NCBI GenBank assembly: GCA_018857735.1
Contig: JABMCL010002352.1
Span: 560,001 to 624,000, forward strand
DNA from: Alviniconcha marisindica
Lineage: Eukaryota > Mollusca > Gastropoda > Provannidae
Length of the DNA: 64,000 nt
Reading direction: 5' to 3'
In this document: in pieces, positions 27,802 through 39,924 of the stretch
Layout: each line of letters begins with the position of its first letter
Position numbering within the stretch: position 1 is the first letter of the stretch
Position numbers and translations under genes: made by a program
Notes under the pieces: generated by a model
The model's input: the letters and a program-made list of their open reading frames with translations, nothing else
The model's database searches: none
What the model was told of the DNA's origin: nothing

Positions 27802-28144
27802 ACAATAACGCACGCACACACCCAAGTGCGCACGCACCTAGGCATAAGACCTACCTATTCGCAGGTGTGTGAAATTTTTCCTGAATACAAAGAGATGCAC
27901 ACTGGACCAAGATGCAGAGACTGCTATTAATTCTGTTACGATTATCTTGACTGGACCTAAAAAAAAACTTAAAAAAAACGACCAGCTGTCGCCTCACGGA
28001 TGAACCTGGTCACTGATCTCAAGACCATCCTCATGTCCTTGTGTGGTGAAGTGGGTGGGGCGTGGAGTAGCTAGATACTCAGGGGATGACCCTAAACACT
28101 GATTTCAAGACCGCCCCCATGACCTTGGGGAAAATAGTCTGAAA

Positions 28145-28432
28145 CAGAACGAAGCCCAGGGCGATCGTGCAGACTCAACACTCAAGGGAGTTAATTAGCG
28201 CTCGAAAAACGTCGCACAAGCACAACAACAATGACCTGAGTCGCCTACAGTAACTCTCACCTGGCATACATGTAAACATAAGGTACATAAACTCCACCAG
28301 AAGTACATCCTCAACCTGTAACCCACCAGTCGTAATGTAACGAGGATACACCTCTGGTGGAATGTATATACCTTGTACTTACATGCATGCCAGGTGAGAG
28401 TTACCGTAGGCGACTCAGGTCTCTGTTGTTGT
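28145..28432. mobile_element. Foldback repeat with about 90-bp arms
   Basis: Left arm 28207-28313 (CTCGAAAAACGTCGC, GACCTGAGTCGCCTAC, TCTCACCTGGCATACATG, ACTCCACCAG, CATCCTC). Right arm 28340-28432 is its reverse complement (GAGGATAC, CTCTGGTGG, TGCCAGGTGAGAGTTACCG, GCGACTCAGGTC). The loop is about 25 bp. Single arms recur at 14,866-15,003, 18,424-18,560 and 63,868-63,985. Confidence 0.75.
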
Positions 28433-28435
28433 TCT

Positions 28436-29060
28436 TGGGGGGATGACCTTGGACACTGATGTCAAGGCCATCCCCGTGACCTGAAGGGAACACTGGGGGG
28501 TGGGGGGCGGGTGACCCTGGACTCTGATTTCAAGACCAACCCCGTGACCTTGGGGTGGGTGAGGGGGGGGGGGGGTAGCGGGAAGGGGGCACTGGGTGGA
28601 TGACCCTTGACACTGATTTCAAGACCAACCCCGTGACCTTGGGTGGGTGAGTGGGGTGTTAGCGGGGGAAGAGGGGGGGGGGGGCGCACTGGGTGGATGA
28701 CCCTTGACACTGATGTCAAGGCCATCCCCGTGACCTGAAGGAACACTGGGGGGTGGGGGGCGGGTGACCCTGGACTCTGATTTCAAGACCAACCCCGTGA
28801 CCTTGGGTGGTGGGTGGGGGGGAGGGTAGCGGGGGAAGGAGGGGCACTGGGTGGATGACCCTTGACACTGATTTCAAGACCAACCCCGTGACCTTGGGGT
28901 GGGTGAGTGGGGTGTTAGCGGGGGAAGAGGGGGGGGGGGGCGCACTGGATGGATGACCCTTGACACTGATTTCAAGACCACCCCGGTGACCGCGGGGGGA
29001 GGGAGGGCGCGGGGTGTGGATACTGGAAGGATGACCCTGGACGCTGAGCTCAAGACCATC
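28436..29060 (+). repeat. G-rich minisatellite, about 100-150 bp unit
   Basis: Six or more units with GATGACCCTTGACACTGATT, TCAAGACCAACCCCGTGACC, TTGGGTGGGTGAG and a poly-G stretch. Two unit types alternate (GATTTCAAGACCAACCC and GATGTCAAGGCCATCCC). Single older units lie at 28,020 and 28,085. Long minus-strand frames across it (28462-28746, 28874-29410) are repeat artefacts. Confidence 0.88.
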
Positions 29061-29089
29061 CGCGCTCTGTCGCGTGGAGGTGGAACCAA

Positions 29090-30695
29090 GCAGCGCGAGA
29101 CTTTGACAGTCTTTTTCCTCTCCTCTATTTTACCTCTAGCACTGGGGACCGGTGCTTGGGTCACCACAAGAGAAGCATCGGAGCTAAGAGGAAGGTTCTT
29201 TTGATGTGGTCTGCTGCCTGACGATGATAATCCTCGACACACAGACTTCCTACAGCTGGCATCGTTGTGGGGATTCACCACGCCAAACTCAAACAATGGG
29301 TCCAACAAAGGCGGTCTCTGTACTGTGAACCACGTATTGTTCTCCACGCCGGCTGCAGCAAAACCTCTGCATGCGAGTTTTGTAAGGAGGAAAATGTTTA
29401 CCATGAGCACCCATGAGTTTTACAGCAGAGCACAAACGTTCTAAAATTTATTTCAAACTTTTTACCATGGAAAGAAAGTTCCCCAATCTTCTGTGTCGGA
29501 AAGTGTTGTTTTACTAACTAGGAGAGGTCGACTTACGTTTAAGCTGATGTTTATTGAGGCACGGCAAACTTTTAAAAGAGTTGATTTTGTGCTTTGGTGA
29601 AAATTGTTCACATTTATTTTGTTTTTCCCTTTTTGATCTGGATCTTAATTTGATATAATTGGGAAAAGAATGAGGGAAAAAAGAGAAGGGGGGGGCGTTT
29701 TCAAACACCTGTTTGAACTGACTGAAACAAGAAGGGGGCGAAGAAAGGGAGGGATGAGGGAAGAGAGAAAGAGAGATAAAGAAAGAAAGAGAGAGAAAGA
29801 GATCAACAAAGCAAATACAGACGTGTTTCTAGTTTGCAGACAGTGTCAATCACAGGGCAAATTCTTTGTTTGCAGATCACTTCAGCTTCAAACACTTCAA
29901 CTACCAGACAAAAAGATGGCACGGCTGAACGTGAACACAAACTGGCAGACGCTAGCTGCCAATTTAAAATCTGGGAGCAAACAGCAAACATCACAATCGA
30001 GCGCGCACACATCACTACTGCAGAAGGATTACTTCAACCACAGAGCCGCAGATTGAAAGGTTGCAGCGCTGCAGGCTGCTGTTAGCCGTTGATTTCTCTG
30101 CCGGTATTGCTCGAACGGGTAATTAACCCCTTCACTGCCATGAGGTCATTTGAAAACAACCCACAAAAGTGCGAAATTTGAAACAGTTAAGCCTTTTTGT
30201 CTTCTTTTTCGCACTGGCATGTAAAAGGATCTCCATCAAAACGCATAGAATTGAAAATAGATGCTGTAGGACGGGAAAATATACGGTTTGCAGGCGCGTC
30301 CGCGCATCATTCAGCCCGGACATTTTACAGGCTGGAGCAGTGAAGGGGTTAAAAAGAAAAAGAGAAAAGGAAAAAGAAAAAAGAGCACAATACCTGGTTA
30401 ACTCTGCGAAAGCTCACTGAAGTGAGCGACCTTTGTATTATTGATGATCGCTCTTCGTTGCCGGTTAATTACACTGGCGTTGTACGAAAGACCGTTTAAA
30501 AGCCGTTACACTGGCGTTGAAGGAAAGGCCGTTTGAAAGCCGTTAGTCTTTAGCTCCGAGAAGAGCTTGTCGGTGCCATCGGTAACGCATTTGAGGTTAT
30601 TGAAATACGCAAGACAGGATGTGTGAAAGCTGAACCGATTTTTTTGTTTTTGTTTTGAATTGCATCTGTTCGCATCGTATGTGATTTTGTAGTTC
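29090..30695. other. Spacer around a piggyBac-like MITE
   Basis: Unique sequence except the MITE at 30123-30352 and a short duplication CGTTGTACGAAAGACCGTTT / CGTTGAAGGAAAGGCCGTTT (30,478 and 30,515). Open frame 29670-30056 is purine-rich with no domain. Confidence 0.45.
30123..30352. mobile_element. piggyBac-like non-autonomous MITE, 230 bp
   Basis: Perfect 16-bp inverted ends TTAACCCCTTCACTGC at 30123-30138 and GCAGTGAAGGGGTTAA at 30337-30352. The outer TTAA matches the piggyBac target-site duplication and CCCCTTCACTGC is like piggyBac inverted repeats that begin CCC. The interior is non-coding. Confidence 0.7.
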
Positions 30696-30697
30696 GA

Positions 30698-30802
<105 letters not shown>

Positions 30803-31079
30803 CCCAGGCACAAACGCGACCCACTAAATTGTAAAGTGTGATCAGCATGGATAGGAGCAGCACAAACCCAAAATATGCAACGGAAATCCATCTTCCAGCC
30901 CGGTCAAACAGTGGCGACGATGAACGTTAATTCCCATCTTCCGCCATGAGCTACCGGAAGTAAGCAAACAATCGATACTAACAACAGTCATTAACCTGTC
31001 TGGGTGCTGAACATAAACCGAAAGGGAATGGCACCTTTCTTCCTTGATAAGAATCAGTTTTGTTTAATAATGACTGTTG

Positions 31080-31081
<2 letters not shown>

Positions 31082-31166
<85 letters not shown>

Positions 31167-31305
31167 GCGCGCGCGCGCGCGCGCCCACGCACGCATGCAC
31201 GCATGCACGCATGCACGCACGCACGCATGCACGCACGCACGCATGCACACACGCACGCATGCACGCACGCACACACACTCGCACGCACGCACACACACAT
31301 GCACA

Positions 31306-31368
<63 letters not shown>
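31082..31368 (+). repeat. (CA)(GCGC)(CATG/CGCA)(CA) compound array
   Basis: (CA)n 31082-31163, GCGC run, then interleaved GCATGCAC and GCACGCAC octamers 31187-31290, then (CA)n to 31368. Confidence 0.95.
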
Positions 31369-31857
31369 ATCACCATCCCCTCCACCCCCCATCCCACCCC
31401 CTTGGCCACGAAACTGTCATTTATTGAACAACAACTGATGCCAGACACAACAAGGTTCCCCCCCCCGGCAAGATCGCTCAGCACGTGACCGCAAATGCAG
31501 GCCAGGGACTAATAATGTCTAGACACTGGCTTGCACTCCAAAACTCGCCATTCACAAGACACGACTCGAACATGACCGACGAGACTGAAACCCGTTCACT
31601 GTCGCAATCGCTTCAGTAAAAATCGATTATTTTGATTTTCGACCCTGATCAGAGGCAGGCATCTGGCCAACAACCGAGACTTGTTAAATTAGGAGAGGTC
31701 TTCAAGACCACGGGTATTCCGAATACAGAAAGTCCTAGCTTACCATTGAGTGAAAAAAAGAAAAGAAGTCCATTATACTCAGCTGAAATAGAATGTAGGG
31801 TAAATCCCACCCAACCCATACCATTTTTTCTTTTTTCGAAATTGCAGTGAACGGGAT

Positions 31858-32010
31858 GGGGGTGGGGCGGGGGGGGCGGGGGGGGACCCCACATATTTCA
31901 GAGCCGGGGGGGGGGGGGGACCCACACATTTCAGACCGGGGGGGGGGGGGGGGGGAGACCCCACATATTTCAGAGCGGGGGGGGGGGGGGAGACCCCACA
32001 TATTTCAGAG
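31858..32010 (+). repeat. Poly-G minisatellite, four units of about 40 bp
   Basis: Runs of 6-18 G alternate with GACCCCACATATTTCAGAGC. Unit anchors (CACA.ATTTCAGA) at about 31890, 31924, 31963 and 31998. Strong G-quadruplex candidate on the plus strand. Confidence 0.9.
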
Positions 32011-32302
32011 CCATATGTTAAGGCCGCTTGAACTTGCTTATCAAATAAGTGGAAACTAACTTAGCATCTGTACACCCAATCCTCCAATGTGCCCTCCAAA
32101 TATATATAACTCCCTTCTTTGCTCTTACGGTGATAAGCTCTAGGCCTCTGTTGACCGACAGTTTCGTTGTGAATGTGTACCCAAGGTAAGTGTGGGAATT
32201 TGCTACCTCTTGCTGATACCCATTTATAACCCACCTCTCATGTTCCCCTTTTCTAAAGAACATAAACCTACTTGCTGTTGTTGTGTTTTGTTTTCCAGAC
32301 AA
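32010..32302 (-). mobile_element. LINE reverse-transcriptase fragment
   Basis: About 85 residues on the minus strand including FMFFRKGEHERWVINGY and NSHTYLGYTFTTKLSV, the region after the RT catalytic core in molluscan LINEs. This is the segment just upstream of the part preserved at 43 kb, so both may come from one family. Both ends are cut; the left end meets the G-rich array. Confidence 0.72.
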
Positions 32303-32347
32303 ATAGACACAGACAGAGATTTACATTTAGTTCTTGGATTTTCACGT

Positions 32348-32470
32348 CCCATCTAAAGAGATTGATTGATTGATTGATTGATTGAACTTTAATTACGCAA
32401 GGACAAAGGTTTAGGCACTAATGCCTGTCGGGCAACCTGTCCTTGAAACAGTTACAAACATTTAAACATA
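32348..32470 (-). mobile_element. LINE 3' end with (TCAA)n tail
   Basis: On the minus strand a 3' UTR piece ends GCGTAATTAAAGTTCAA, followed by (TCAA)n (plus strand ATTGATTGATTG at 32359-32384). The inner block TTAGGCACTAATGCCTG and AACCTGTCCTTG resembles the pieces at 40,552 and 41,495. Confidence 0.55.
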
Positions 32471-32583
32471 TATATATCTATATATGTATAGACATATGAT
32501 CATGGGAGAAAAATCAATGTCAATCGATAATTATGATTAATACAAAACAGTAATAAATCAATTCATAATAACTACCTAATAAT

Positions 32584-32684
<101 letters not shown>

Positions 32685-33246
32685 AACTGACATGCTTTGG
32701 GTAAAACTCGTTATACAGAAATCTGAACTTTTGCCCTACATGATTAGATTGATCACTTGGGGATGCGTTATACAGCCTGCATGAAGACTTCTCAAGACTG
32801 ACACGGCAGAAGCAAAACACGCACTCGGGTCAAGCTGTTCGCTCCGTTCATAGCAGACTGCCATTACCTTAGCTGCAAACGACACCGTTCAGGTGAAAGC
32901 CGGTTTATCAGTAACACATTATTAAATAGGTGTAAGGTTTTACTTGTTGCAATTCGGCGTTCTGTTTGTGGCGAGAGCGCTGCCCGGCTTTAAACTCTTT
33001 TTTAGCCTTTGAAGCAGGCGTTTCAGTAGTTTAATGCTCGCGTTTGGCTCACGTTTCAATGCGGTTGTTACGATTCAGTTATGTGAACGAGAAGTGGAAG
33101 AGAACTTAATACCTGGCGTTTGCCGACACGTCAATGCGCATTGTTCATGTGCTGCATGTAGACATCATATTAAAAAGAATGTTTGGGTCAAAGAGAGTGT
33201 GAAGTGGGTCTTTTTACACAGTAGACGGAACCGTGTGAAATGTACT

Positions 33247-33247
<1 letters not shown>

Positions 33248-33342
<95 letters not shown>

Positions 33343-33378
33343 AGAGAGACAGACAGACAGAAGACAGACAGACAGAGC

Positions 33379-33415
<37 letters not shown>

Positions 33416-33592
33416 GGCAGGCAGACAGGCAGACAGAGACAGAGAGACAGAGAGAGAGACAGACAGGCAGGCAGACAGGCAGACAGAGACTGACAGACAG
33501 AGAAAAAGAGAACGAAAGAGAGAGCGAAAGAGAGAGAGGGGGGGGGAGAAAGAGAGAGAGAGAGACAGAGAGAGACAGAGAGAGAGATAGAC
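33248..33592 (+). repeat. Compound (GA)(GACA)(GGCA) array
   Basis: (GA)n 33248-33338, (GACA)n with GGCA variants 33347-33500, GA-rich remainder. It resembles the order at 17,350-17,760. Confidence 0.94.
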
Positions 33593-33594
33593 TG

Positions 33595-35150
33595 AATGGT
33601 ATAATTTTATATAATAATATATTTTTGAGAAAGCTTATGAGAAATATTTATTCGTGTCAAACAGGCTATTCGACTGGTAAATAAAATAACTTTAATCAGT
33701 GACAGTGGATGCAACCGTATACCCACTATTGATCAGTCATGGCCTCGATCACTTTAACCTAACTGATTCGTCAGGCCCTCGGGTCTTTTCGATGTTTTCG
33801 CACTAAGGAACACATCCACGGGCGATAACACCATTCTTATCACAAGCAACATCGGTCTTGTAAACAATGATAAATTTGCCCTGTTAACCCGTACGTATAC
33901 TGTCAGCATAAAATGATCATAATTTTTTAACATTGTCAAGTCGTTAAGAAGGTGTCAAACTTCTTGTTCGGGGAATTAATGTGCATGTGACAGGATGAAT
34001 TTTTGCCATTCTGCGTCGATGTGTGTGTGTGTGGATGGGGAGGAGGGGGAGGGGGATATACTAACGAGACATGTCAATACATAAACTACATCCAATGAGT
34101 GTAAATGACGTTGCTTCAAGCGACCAGAGCAAATTTTCCATTCGTCGGACTCTCAAGAATTTTCCAAATCTGCTGTGTGCACATATTCGCTGGTTTGTTA
34201 CAACAAACAAAACAACCCGACAACAACTCAACACGTCATCACATTGCTTGCTTTTTCGGAGACGCCAGCAATGTGCTAACCGTACTTCGGTCTGAGGAAG
34301 TCACTAGCGCAAATTGGTATAGCTAATTAGCCTAATCATTATGACGGAAACTCTTTCTTTCTTTTTTATTTAATTTTTTAACTTCTTCTTTCTCATGGTA
34401 TATCGATTGTACTGCCGTTTGCAGTTAGAGGAAAATAAAGATAATATCCCGTGAAGGTTTAATTTTTTTTTTTTTTTTTTGACTGGCTCGCGTTTCTGTT
34501 TTTCCTCCTTCTCCTTCTGAGTTTTGCCTGGGATCCAGGAAGAACAGTGAATGTATCAGGTTGTACAGTTCACACAGGGCTAAACCGTGTTCAGGAACAA
34601 GATTTACTGACAAGAAAAACTGAAATATTCATATATATATATATATATATATAAAATTATGTTCTATTTCATGAATGTTTACAAATGCTGAAGGCAACTA
34701 AAAACGGCTAAACGACTCTCTTATTAAATCAACAACAACAAAACGGACTGGTAGAATTCTGACAGATCAGTACTGTAATTAGCCCTATTGCCTATAATTA
34801 TAGGCCTATTGCCCGCTATGGTTCCCTCAGAGATCAGGAGTTGTGTGAAAGTCGAGGTGGTCGTCCAGGCTTCCCGTCCATAATAAGCCTACGGTTTCTG
34901 TGAACGTAAAGCAACACTCAACCTTGGTTCCGACAAAACAGTACGCGTATTCGTGCTGTTCGTTCCGGCTTCCCGAGAAAGATGAAGCAACGTTCATATT
35001 ATTACTAGGCTAACCGATGCCATAGCTGCTTCTCCCGCCATCTTGATCATGCAGCTTTTTCAACAAACTGAAGACTTGTAGTTTCAAAACATCCACCACA
35101 TATTATAATTAAGCCTGCGTTTTCCAGCCAAAAAGAAAGAAAAAAGAAGA
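33595..35150. other. Spacer, no supported gene
   Basis: Apart from the interspersed repeat at 34,828-34,920 it is unique and AT-rich, with (TA)n at 34632-34653. No coding domain recognised. Confidence 0.45.
34828..34920 (+). mobile_element. Short interspersed repeat, same family as 13.6 kb
   Basis: AGATCAGGAGTTGTGTGAAA, GTCGAGGTGGTCGTCC, CCATAATAAGCCTACGG and GTGAACGTAAAGCAACACT line up in the same order and spacing as at 13,614-13,709. Confidence 0.65.
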
Positions 35151-35153
35151 AAG

Positions 35154-35155
<2 letters not shown>

Positions 35156-35234
<79 letters not shown>

Positions 35235-35263
35235 GCAACACCAACACACACACACACTACACA

Positions 35264-35304
<41 letters not shown>

Positions 35305-35314
35305 ACACACCACA

Positions 35315-35397
<83 letters not shown>
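35156..35397 (+). repeat. (CA)n array
   Basis: About 240 bp with two interrupted islands (CCGCAACACCAAC, CACTACAC) around 35233-35265. Confidence 0.95.
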
Positions 35398-35403
<6 letters not shown>

Positions 35404-35429
35404 CCACATGAGTTACAATCTAACAGCGG

Positions 35430-36390
35430 TTGTTGAAGTTTATTTGAAAGATGGTAGTATAAACAGGAAAGAATGCAAAGCAAAACAAACAAAACAAAAC
35501 TTCACATTACCTGGGAATCCCCAAACTGCACCGATGCCGCAGGTTGAGAAAAGCCAGATGCTATACGATCCTCCTGCACTCTCTCCTTCCATGGTGTCCC
35601 AATCTTTGTCACACCTGCGGCAGCCTGCCGACCCGGTGACACCTTCACGGGTACATAGGGCCGGCACGGAGAGCAGATCATCTCCGCATCCAAGAACAAC
35701 ACCACCAGAGTCGGCACAACCACACAGACCCCCCCAAACGCCGCTGTTATCCTGCCGTTTTCATTCAAAACCAGCGGCGCCCGTTACTGAACTCTCCAAT
35801 CGTTAAGTAGGCCACATGCAGCAGACGACAATCACGCTTTTCGCAGCAGACGGCATGGAAATCGAAGAGAGGATCGCCGCAGATCGATGGATCATTCTGA
35901 ACGGGTCTATAATCTTGCCACACGTTTACCAGTGAAGTTTGTCGGCATTTCATTCAAAAACCTTGCTTGTTTTTCACCCAAACAAACTTAGGGTAAGGTA
36001 GGTAGCCTATGCAATTCTCGCACGCGACTTTCTCCGCCAAACTGACTTATTAGCGTGCGCCGGATGTGGCCCGTCTAGCCAATACAGAGACCGCATGCAG
36101 TGGAGAAAAATTGTTAATCTTGTTCAGCGGGATATCGTTTTCTGTTCCTCCTTTCATACGTCGATTCACACGCGGACTTCGATGGAAAACCCCGTCACAA
36201 CTCCAGCTGGTCCGCAGCCTTATGAAAATGTCGTCTGCTACCGTGCAGACCTCTAGTCGATGTCATTCCCCCACGTGTGAGCGTTTTGTTTAATTGTTTT
36301 TCTGTCCCTGGACTTCGAACGGCAGAATGAAGATCAAGGTGCAGAAGCGGAGACTTCGAATAGCAGACTGAAGCTCAAGATGCAGAAGCG
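35430..36390 (-). other. Unique GC-richer block with weak minus-strand coding appearance
   Basis: One of the few repeat-poor stretches left of 43 kb. On the minus strand open frames of 75 and 88 codons overlap at 35502-35667 and both run into a donor-like CCCAG/GTAATG at about 35511. The alternative frames disagree and I recognise no domain. A 40-bp tandem duplication sits at 36316-36390 (GCAGAAGCGGAGACTTCGAA and similar). Could be the 5' end of an unknown gene, or nothing. Confidence 0.2.
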
Positions 36391-36644
36391 GAGTAAGAAA
36401 TTCTGATGACTAATTATTGGGTTTTGACGTCATATTAACTGCGTAGGCCATTACAGGCTCAAGAACTGAAAGAAGGATGCTTCAAAACAAAAAGATACAA
36501 GGTTGTTGTATATACCCCTGACAACTGTACATTTTGCCTCAGTAATGGTATAGTCTCATGATTTTTTGTTTCTCTTCTTTAATTTTAAATGAACAGTTAA
36601 TGTATTGTCATCTTATGTAGTTGTACTCCCACATTTCCTCTTTC

Positions 36645-36700
36645 ATTGTGCTTTACGTCCACAAAAAACACCTCTTATTAGGGACGGTCCCACATCTCCC
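36645..36700 (-). mobile_element. Tail-only fragment of the same repeat module
   Basis: TTGTGCTTTACGTCCACA, CTCTTATTAGGGACGG and TCCCACATCTCCC match the terminal module, with a short deletion. Confidence 0.45.
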
Positions 36701-36958
36701 ACCCACTGAATCTCCTTTACATTTTGATGGCTGATTGAAAAAGAGCCGAAACTATGATGGCACTTGCATGTTCCATTAAAAAAAAAAAAGTTAAGTATAT
36801 CTGTTCTGGAGACCTTGAATTGCAAAATCAAAAATCAACAAAGACAAAGAGTTAACAGCGTTCGACAGACGCCACATCCAGCACAAGGGACGCAAACATA
36901 GAGATCTTGCTCACCTTCTGTACCTATCATTTGGCGTGCGAGTAAATACAATGTAACA

Positions 36959-36960
<2 letters not shown>

Positions 36961-37026
<66 letters not shown>
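36961..37026 (+). repeat. (TC)n tract
   Basis: About 66 bp, pure, followed by CpG-rich sequence (GTGCACGCGCGAGCGCGCG, 37072-37090). Confidence 0.95.
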
Positions 37027-37029
<3 letters not shown>

Positions 37030-37538
37030 ACAAACCGCTGTGCCGTAGCCATTCAGCCACTGACGCGGTCGGTGCACGCGCGAGCGCGCGTCTTTGCTGA
37101 TATCATAGTGCACGCGTGATTGTGCCATGTTAGACAGAAACAACTTCCGCTGGCAAAAGAGCGTTGGGGGTGAAGGTGGAGGGGTGGACGCGGTTAAAAC
37201 CTGAAAGAGCAGTCTGTGCCAAAAATGGCGTTTTTTACGGGCAGGCCGACTAGGCCACAGCAAAGTGGGAGACCGGTGATGGACAAGTTGAAGGGTGTAA
37301 GGACCGCGCCGTTTTCTTACGCCTTCTTCTGCTTGACTCAGTGTTAATTTCGTTATTTATAGCCTATGTAATTATATTTTATAGGCCTACCTGTACACTC
37401 TTTTGCAATCCTCCCCCTCCCCCCCTCTCCCCGCCATCCTAGCTATTTATTAGCTGATATGTTATTTGTTTTGGTATGTCGGATATGATTACGGTGATGA
37501 TGTATGTATTTTTCATGGTTAAGAGCTTATTAATTTTG

Positions 37539-37545
<7 letters not shown>

Positions 37546-37591
<46 letters not shown>
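37546..37591 (+). repeat. (TC)n tract
   Basis: About 46 bp, pure. Confidence 0.95.
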
Positions 37592-37594
<3 letters not shown>

Positions 37595-38112
37595 GGCTCT
37601 CGCTCCCGTCTTTTTTCTTCTTTTTCCAGTCTTTGTGTTATTGACATCCATGCGAGCCGCCATAACCGTGCGGGTTATGATTGATCTAATTAAGTGGCCA
37701 TTCAGTAACGGAGCTATCAATCTCTGTGTACACTCAGGAGAGACAGAAAATAATTTGTGCTCTCGTCCCGCGCAGAACTGACTGGGAAAACTTCGGAGCG
37801 TCGGATTTCAATTAAGCCCAACATAATGGCTTTTACCTAATCATGTTCTTCGATTGGGCTTGAAGGTTTGGCGAGGCAAAGACAGTAATAGAAAGAGGGA
37901 GGGGGTGCGAGGGAGTCATGGAGGAATGGAAGGCCTAGCTTGTTTAATGCTCATACAATGATTTTGATTGTCCATATTTTCATGAATGTAAATAAACTTT
38001 GTTTAAACCAAGGGCGGCGGGGAGGGGGGGGGGGGGGGCACAGAGGGGAGGGGTTAGGGAAGGAGAGAGAGGAGAACACCGTAGTATCATCGGCGGGAGC
38101 TGCCACAAGTAT

Positions 38113-38265
38113 CAAAGTTTTGTTGCGACAAGCCTACTTTTGTCGCGGCAAAAGACGTGTTTTGTCGCGACAACCATGTGTTTGTCGCGACCAAAAATTT
38201 GTCGTGACAAAATTATGTTTGATGCGACAAATATTTGTTGCGACAAAGGTTTTGTCGCGACAAAC
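38113..38265. repeat. Array of TTGTCGCGACAA palindromes, eight copies
   Basis: Palindrome centres at about 38125, 38145, 38167, 38187, 38204, 38224, 38240 and 38257, spaced 16-22 bp. Two copies are perfect 12-mers and the others carry one or two changes (TTGTTGCGACAA, TTGTCGTGACAA, TTGATGCGACAA). Spacers are short and unrelated apart from recurring ACGTG. Confidence 0.85.
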
Positions 38266-39298
38266 ACGTGCCTACGACACAGTAGGCCTTCCAGCATACT
38301 TTTATTGCGTATAGCGCTAAGATCTCTCATGAGAAAGTGTGCTCTATGAATACCCAAAAATGTTATTATTTTAATATACGCTGTGCCTGATTCGGTTTTC
38401 CTGTTGAAGAAAAGAAGAAGAAAAAGATGATGATGATGATGATCACTAGCTGCATCAGTTCTGACATCATTGAGAATAGCGATGTCTTTGAAAATCAGTA
38501 GCCTTAACAAAATAACCAGCCAGTCAAACAAGTAATTAAATCACCTATCGATCAAAGGAATTGATGTATCACAGAGTTTAGAAAAAGCACTTGTTTTTAA
38601 GACCTCAGTTTCAACCTGGACTGTTTGCATACAGATCTATTGACGTGCACCATAATACAATAGCAGTTTGTTCTACAATAAAATTTTTACAATAATCCAG
38701 AAAAGGAAAAGAAACGCAGAACTGAAAATGGAGGGGGGGGGGGGGGGTGGGGGGGGGGGCACTGAAGAGGCGGTATACAGTTTGCTTATTTCACGTCATC
38801 ACAAGACATTAGAAATCTTGCACACAGAAGGTGGAAGAATCAGTAAATCAACCTTGTGTGAGCCTGTTTTTATGGTAAATCATCCTTGCTTGGGCCTATT
38901 TTTTATAGCAAATCATCCTTGCTTGGGCCTGCCATTGTGCAAGGAACAGACTGCATGTGAAACAACACCAGCGGTACACAGACTCATTGATCGCCGCGTT
39001 TCACGTGCTACACAAAACGTAATATCAAGATCACATGAGGAAACAAAACCTAACGTGACGTGTATGTGCCATTATTGTATTCTTGAACAAACTGAACTGA
39101 ATCTGCAGACCGGCTGGCATTTATATTTTTATAAATATATATTTTTTAGATGTTTGTTTTGAAAATCCAATGCGTCAGAACAATATCTATGACAAGATCA
39201 CTCCGGAGTGTTTTTTGTTTTGTATTTGTTTGTTGTTTCGTATGGAAGCATTTTCTGCATGTGCAAACAACAACAAAACAACAACAACAAAATAAACA

Positions 39299-39465
<167 letters not shown>

Positions 39466-39884
39466 TGGCACTATTTTTATTTTTTTTAAATAACGAAAAC
39501 GGAAGGAAAGAAAACTGACGAAGCAAAATAAAACAGTGGCTGGTCGGAGATAGCAGCCTAATCTGAATAATGTCCGACCAAACAGACAGGCCCTAGGGAG
39601 ACAGACAAGGAGCAGAAACCAAAGCACGACCCTTGTTTGAAGTGCAGTAAGCTTTTCTCTGTTCTCCCGGAATCACTATTTACCCAATGCTTTCTTGGGA
39701 AAACACGTGCACGTGCGCGCCGGTCTAGACTCGCGATTCTTTTGGAACCGCCCCAGAAGAACATATACTACACGCGTGATTGGACAACACTACAAAAGAG
39801 TGGGATATCTCTCCTTCTGTTTGAAACTGTCCTGACCACGGAAAAGAACAAGAAACAGCGATGCACACACCTAGAAGAGTGGGG

Positions 39885-39889
39885 GAGGT

Positions 39890-39923
<34 letters not shown>
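39885..39923 (+). repeat. Poly-G tract, about 35 bases
   Basis: An unbroken G run from about 39891 to 39923 preceded by GGGGGAGGTG: the longest homopolymer in the window. Confidence 0.9.

Positions 39924-39924
<1 letters not shown>

Noticed and set aside
28874..29410. 178-codon minus-strand frame with repeated SVSRVIHPV motif
   Set aside because: The repeats reflect the underlying G-rich minisatellite, and neighbouring units shift frame.
33034..33684. 216-codon Arg-Glu / Asp-Arg-Gln-Thr frame
   Set aside because: Translation of (GA)n and (GACA)n; the first 70 codons have no recognisable domain.
38113..38265. CRISPR array
   Set aside because: Repeats are 12-bp palindromes with 4-10 bp spacers, far too short, and there is no cas gene.
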